From the NCBI GenBank assembly GCA_003243865.1, contig QHBQ01000160.1:1-6428 (forward strand): a stretch of DNA of 6,428 nucleotides, written 5' to 3'. This document shows positions 5,256-6,428 of this stretch, in pieces. How positions within the stretch are numbered: position 1 is the stretch's first letter; each line of letters opens with the position of its first letter. Origin of the DNA: Candidatus Chloroheliales bacterium. GTDB lineage: Bacteria; Chloroflexota; Chloroflexia; QHBQ01. The position numbers and the translations under genes are program-made. Under the pieces are notes generated by a model. It was not told the origin of the DNA. It was given only the letters and a program-made list of their open reading frames with translations, and ran no database searches.

Positions 5256-5897
5256 AACATTAGTAAAGCGGACGCGATCGCCAGGTTGGAGCAGGGCAGG
5301 GGGTTCGCGGCTGGCGTCCCAGAGAGGCAGGGCGGTGCGCCCGATGATCTGCCAACCGCCGGGGGTGCTGAGGGCGTAGATGCCAGTTTGCCGCCCGGCG
5401 AGGCCAATGCTGCCCGCCGGAACGTGCAGGCGCGGGGTTGCCAGGCGCGGGGTGTCAAGCTGCGGCGGTAGGCTGCCGAGATAGGCGAAGCCGGGGGCGA
5501 AGCCGAGCATATAGACGGTGTAGACGCTGGCGGTGTGCAGCCTGACCACCTCCGCCTCGCTGATACCGTGCAGAGCGGCAACGGCGGGTAGGTCGAGGCC
5601 ATCCGCGCCACCGTAGCGGGTGGGGATGGTAATGAGCGGGCGAATTGGCAGGCTGAAGGCGGTGGTATGGCTGAGGGCGGCCAGCACCCGGCGGCGGATG
5701 GTGCGATAGGAAACTTCAGGTGGGTAGCAAACCAGCAGCGAGGCGTAGGCTGGCACAAGCTCGACATCGGGCAGGCGCGAAAGGGCGGCGTGGGCAGCCT
5801 GCACCTGGGCGTAAGCAGCATCGCTGATGCTATCGGCGAACTCGACTAGCAGCGCAGCGTCGCCCAGCGGCACGAGGCGCGGTTCAGAATACAGCAT
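5250..5897 (-). CDS. pxpB: 5-oxoprolinase subunit B (KipI family)
   Basis: 215-residue cytoplasmic subunit of the ATP-dependent 5-oxoprolinase; the related KipI of Bacillus inhibits the sporulation kinase KinA. Motifs are an N-terminal LVPLGDAALLVEF strand-turn-strand (8-20), ITIPTRYGGADGLDL (89-103), the HGISEAEVVRLH helix (110-121), YMLGFAPGFAYLG (129-141), LATPRLHVPAGSIGLAGRQTG (152-172, a cyclophilin-like fold signature), TPGGWQIIGRT (178-188) and PGDRVRF near the end. I chose the ATG at 5897 because it aligns with relatives; a TTG six bases upstream is also in frame. Neither start has a good Shine-Dalgarno site. The C-terminal residues NVE and the TAG stop come from an A/T-rich repeat arm, so the native end may have been a few residues longer. 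It lies between pxpA (89 bases upstream) and pxpC. Confidence 0.92.
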   Translation of the reverse strand: MLYSEPRLVPLGDAALLVEFADSISDAAYAQVQAAHAALSRLPDVELVPAYASLLVCYPPEVSYRTIRRRVLAALSHTTAFSLPIRPLITIPTRYGGADGLDLPAVAALHGISEAEVVRLHTASVYTVYMLGFAPGFAYLGSLPPQLDTPRLATPRLHVPAGSIGLAGRQTGIYALSTPGGWQIIGRTALPLWDASREPPALLQPGDRVRFTNVE

Positions 5898-5986
5898 GGT
5901 CAATACTCGACACTCAAACCCAATGTCAGCGCAGCGGCCAGCGCCTGCATCTTGTGCCGCCGCAGCAGGCTGTTCATCGCGCCAGC

Positions 5987-6349
5987 TCAGGCGGCATCGT
6001 CGGCAACGGGTGGCGGCTGTTCAGCCTTGCTGATGACAATGGCGGGCTGGCCAAACGGCTGAACCTGCACCCCGGCCTGTTTCAGCGCGGCACGCACGGC
6101 GGCCAGCACCGCTGCGGCGTTGGGGTTGTCGCCATGCACGCAAAGGGTGTCGGACTGCACTGCTACGCGGCTGCCGTCGTAAGCGATTATATATCCATCG
6201 TTAACAATGTGCAACGCCTGCTGGGCGGCAATTTGCGGCTCGCTATGCACCGCGCCAGGAAGAGTGCGCGGGCGCAGGCTGCCGTCCGGCTCGTAGGCAC
6301 GGTCGGCGAAGGCCTCGGCGGCCACCCGCAAACCAGCCGCCCGCCCCGC
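5987..6349 (-). CDS. pxpA: 5-oxoprolinase subunit A (LamB/YcsF family), C-terminal half, broken at 6349/6350
   Basis: The 120 genuine residues here are the C-terminal half of a protein normally about 250 residues long. PxpA carries the catalytic (beta/alpha)-barrel subunit activity of 5-oxoprolinase in the cytoplasm. Visible motifs are GLRVAAEAFADRAYEPDGSL (the conserved E-FADR-Y--DG block), RPRTLPGAVH and DTLCVHGDNPNA, all in family order, followed by a Gln/Pro/Ala tail; stop TGA 5989-5987. The frame stays open to the window edge, but upstream of 6349 its translation (Arg/Gly/Ala/Pro/Ser-rich) no longer resembles the family. The missing family segment is found instead on the opposite strand at 6351-6428. 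A TTG at 6331 is in frame but is internal, not the start. This is the first gene of pxpABC; the true start is outside the window. Confidence 0.88.
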   Translation of the reverse strand, partial: AGRAAGLRVAAEAFADRAYEPDGSLRPRTLPGAVHSEPQIAAQQALHIVNDGYIIAYDGSRVAVQSDTLCVHGDNPNAAAVLAAVRAALKQAGVQVQPFGQPAIVISKAEQPPPVADDAA

Positions 6350-6428
6350 CCGCCGCTTCGATCCGCGCCTGGCGCTGTTCGGACTGGCCGGTTCGGTAAT
6401 GCTGACCGCGGGGCGGGCGGCTGGTTTG
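6329..6428. repeat. Perfect 21-bp inverted repeat bounding the pxpA break
   Basis: Bases 6329-6349 are the exact reverse complement of 6408-6428, separated by 58 bases. Both arms encode the same pxpA residues (AGRAAGL), once on each strand. The match stops sharply at 6350/6407 on the inner side. On the outer side it runs to the last base of the window, so its full length is unknown. Confidence 0.92.
6351..6428 (+). pseudogene. pxpA: Inverted internal fragment of pxpA
   Basis: Reading the plus strand from 6351 gives 26 residues, RRFDPRLALFGLAGS then VMLTAGRAAGL. This is the PxpA segment that should directly precede RVAAEAFADRAY in the minus-strand gene; E. coli PxpA has a DPAL--VGLAGSEL-RAGK--GL segment at the same place. 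The piece is therefore in reverse orientation relative to the rest of pxpA and repeats its last seven codons. I read it as a fold-back or inversion product, not as a separate gene. Confidence 0.85.

Noticed and set aside
5240..5821. Second long minus-strand frame overlapping pxpB
   Set aside because: It is the neighbouring reading frame of pxpB, with Pro/Arg/Ser-rich translation and no motifs.
5900..5977. 25-residue minus-strand ORF between pxpA and pxpB (starts MNSLLRRHKMQ), whose TGA overlaps an in-frame TTG of pxpB
   Set aside because: No ribosome site and no recognisable homology. A frame this short is expected by chance in GC-rich DNA. It could still affect coupling between pxpA and pxpB.

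Overview
The window is GC-rich bacterial chromosomal DNA with sigma70-type promoters, Shine-Dalgarno sites and intrinsic terminators. My best guess at the source is a member of the Chloroflexota. The reasons are a DhnA-type class I aldolase, a twin-arginine lipoprotein Rieske protein, a DUF4230 membrane protein and G/C-run intergenic repeats. This is an inference of moderate to low confidence, since no rRNA or marker gene is present. Both ends of the window cut through genes.

Left part (1-1972): the C-terminus of an ABC-transporter substrate-binding protein (+) ends at 201. It shares a bidirectional terminator (272-306) with a small, unrecognised, glutamine-rich hypothetical gene (-, 336-674). 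A divergent promoter region separates that gene from a class I fructose-1,6-bisphosphate aldolase (+, 886-1887). The aldolase has a clear extended -10 promoter and a strong terminator.

Middle (1973-4156): a single Rieske 2Fe-2S lipoprotein gene (-) converges on the aldolase terminator and appears to be read from a leaderless transcript. Upstream lies a 215-bp repeat element (2569-2783) with about 34-bp terminal inverted repeats and three internal direct copies. Next comes a DUF4230 single-span membrane protein (-, 2802-3827). Its long upstream region holds two candidate promoters, one of them near-consensus, and three TTGGTGA repeats.

Right part (4157-6428): a 5-oxoprolinase operon on the minus strand, transcribed pxpA-pxpB-pxpC. 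Together the three products cleave 5-oxoproline to glutamate using ATP. Two oddities stand out. An A/T-rich inverted repeat sits at the pxpB/pxpC junction; it supplies the pxpB stop codon and encodes part of the pxpC N-terminus. In addition, pxpA breaks at 6349/6350: the next 79 bases are a piece of the same gene in reverse orientation, bounded by a perfect 21-bp inverted repeat. This is most likely an assembly or amplification fold-back, less likely a real inversion.

I found no CRISPR array, tRNA, rRNA, transposase or clearly new multi-gene system. The most interesting material is structural: the fold-back, the repeat-derived gene ends, the leaderless promoter and the repeat element.
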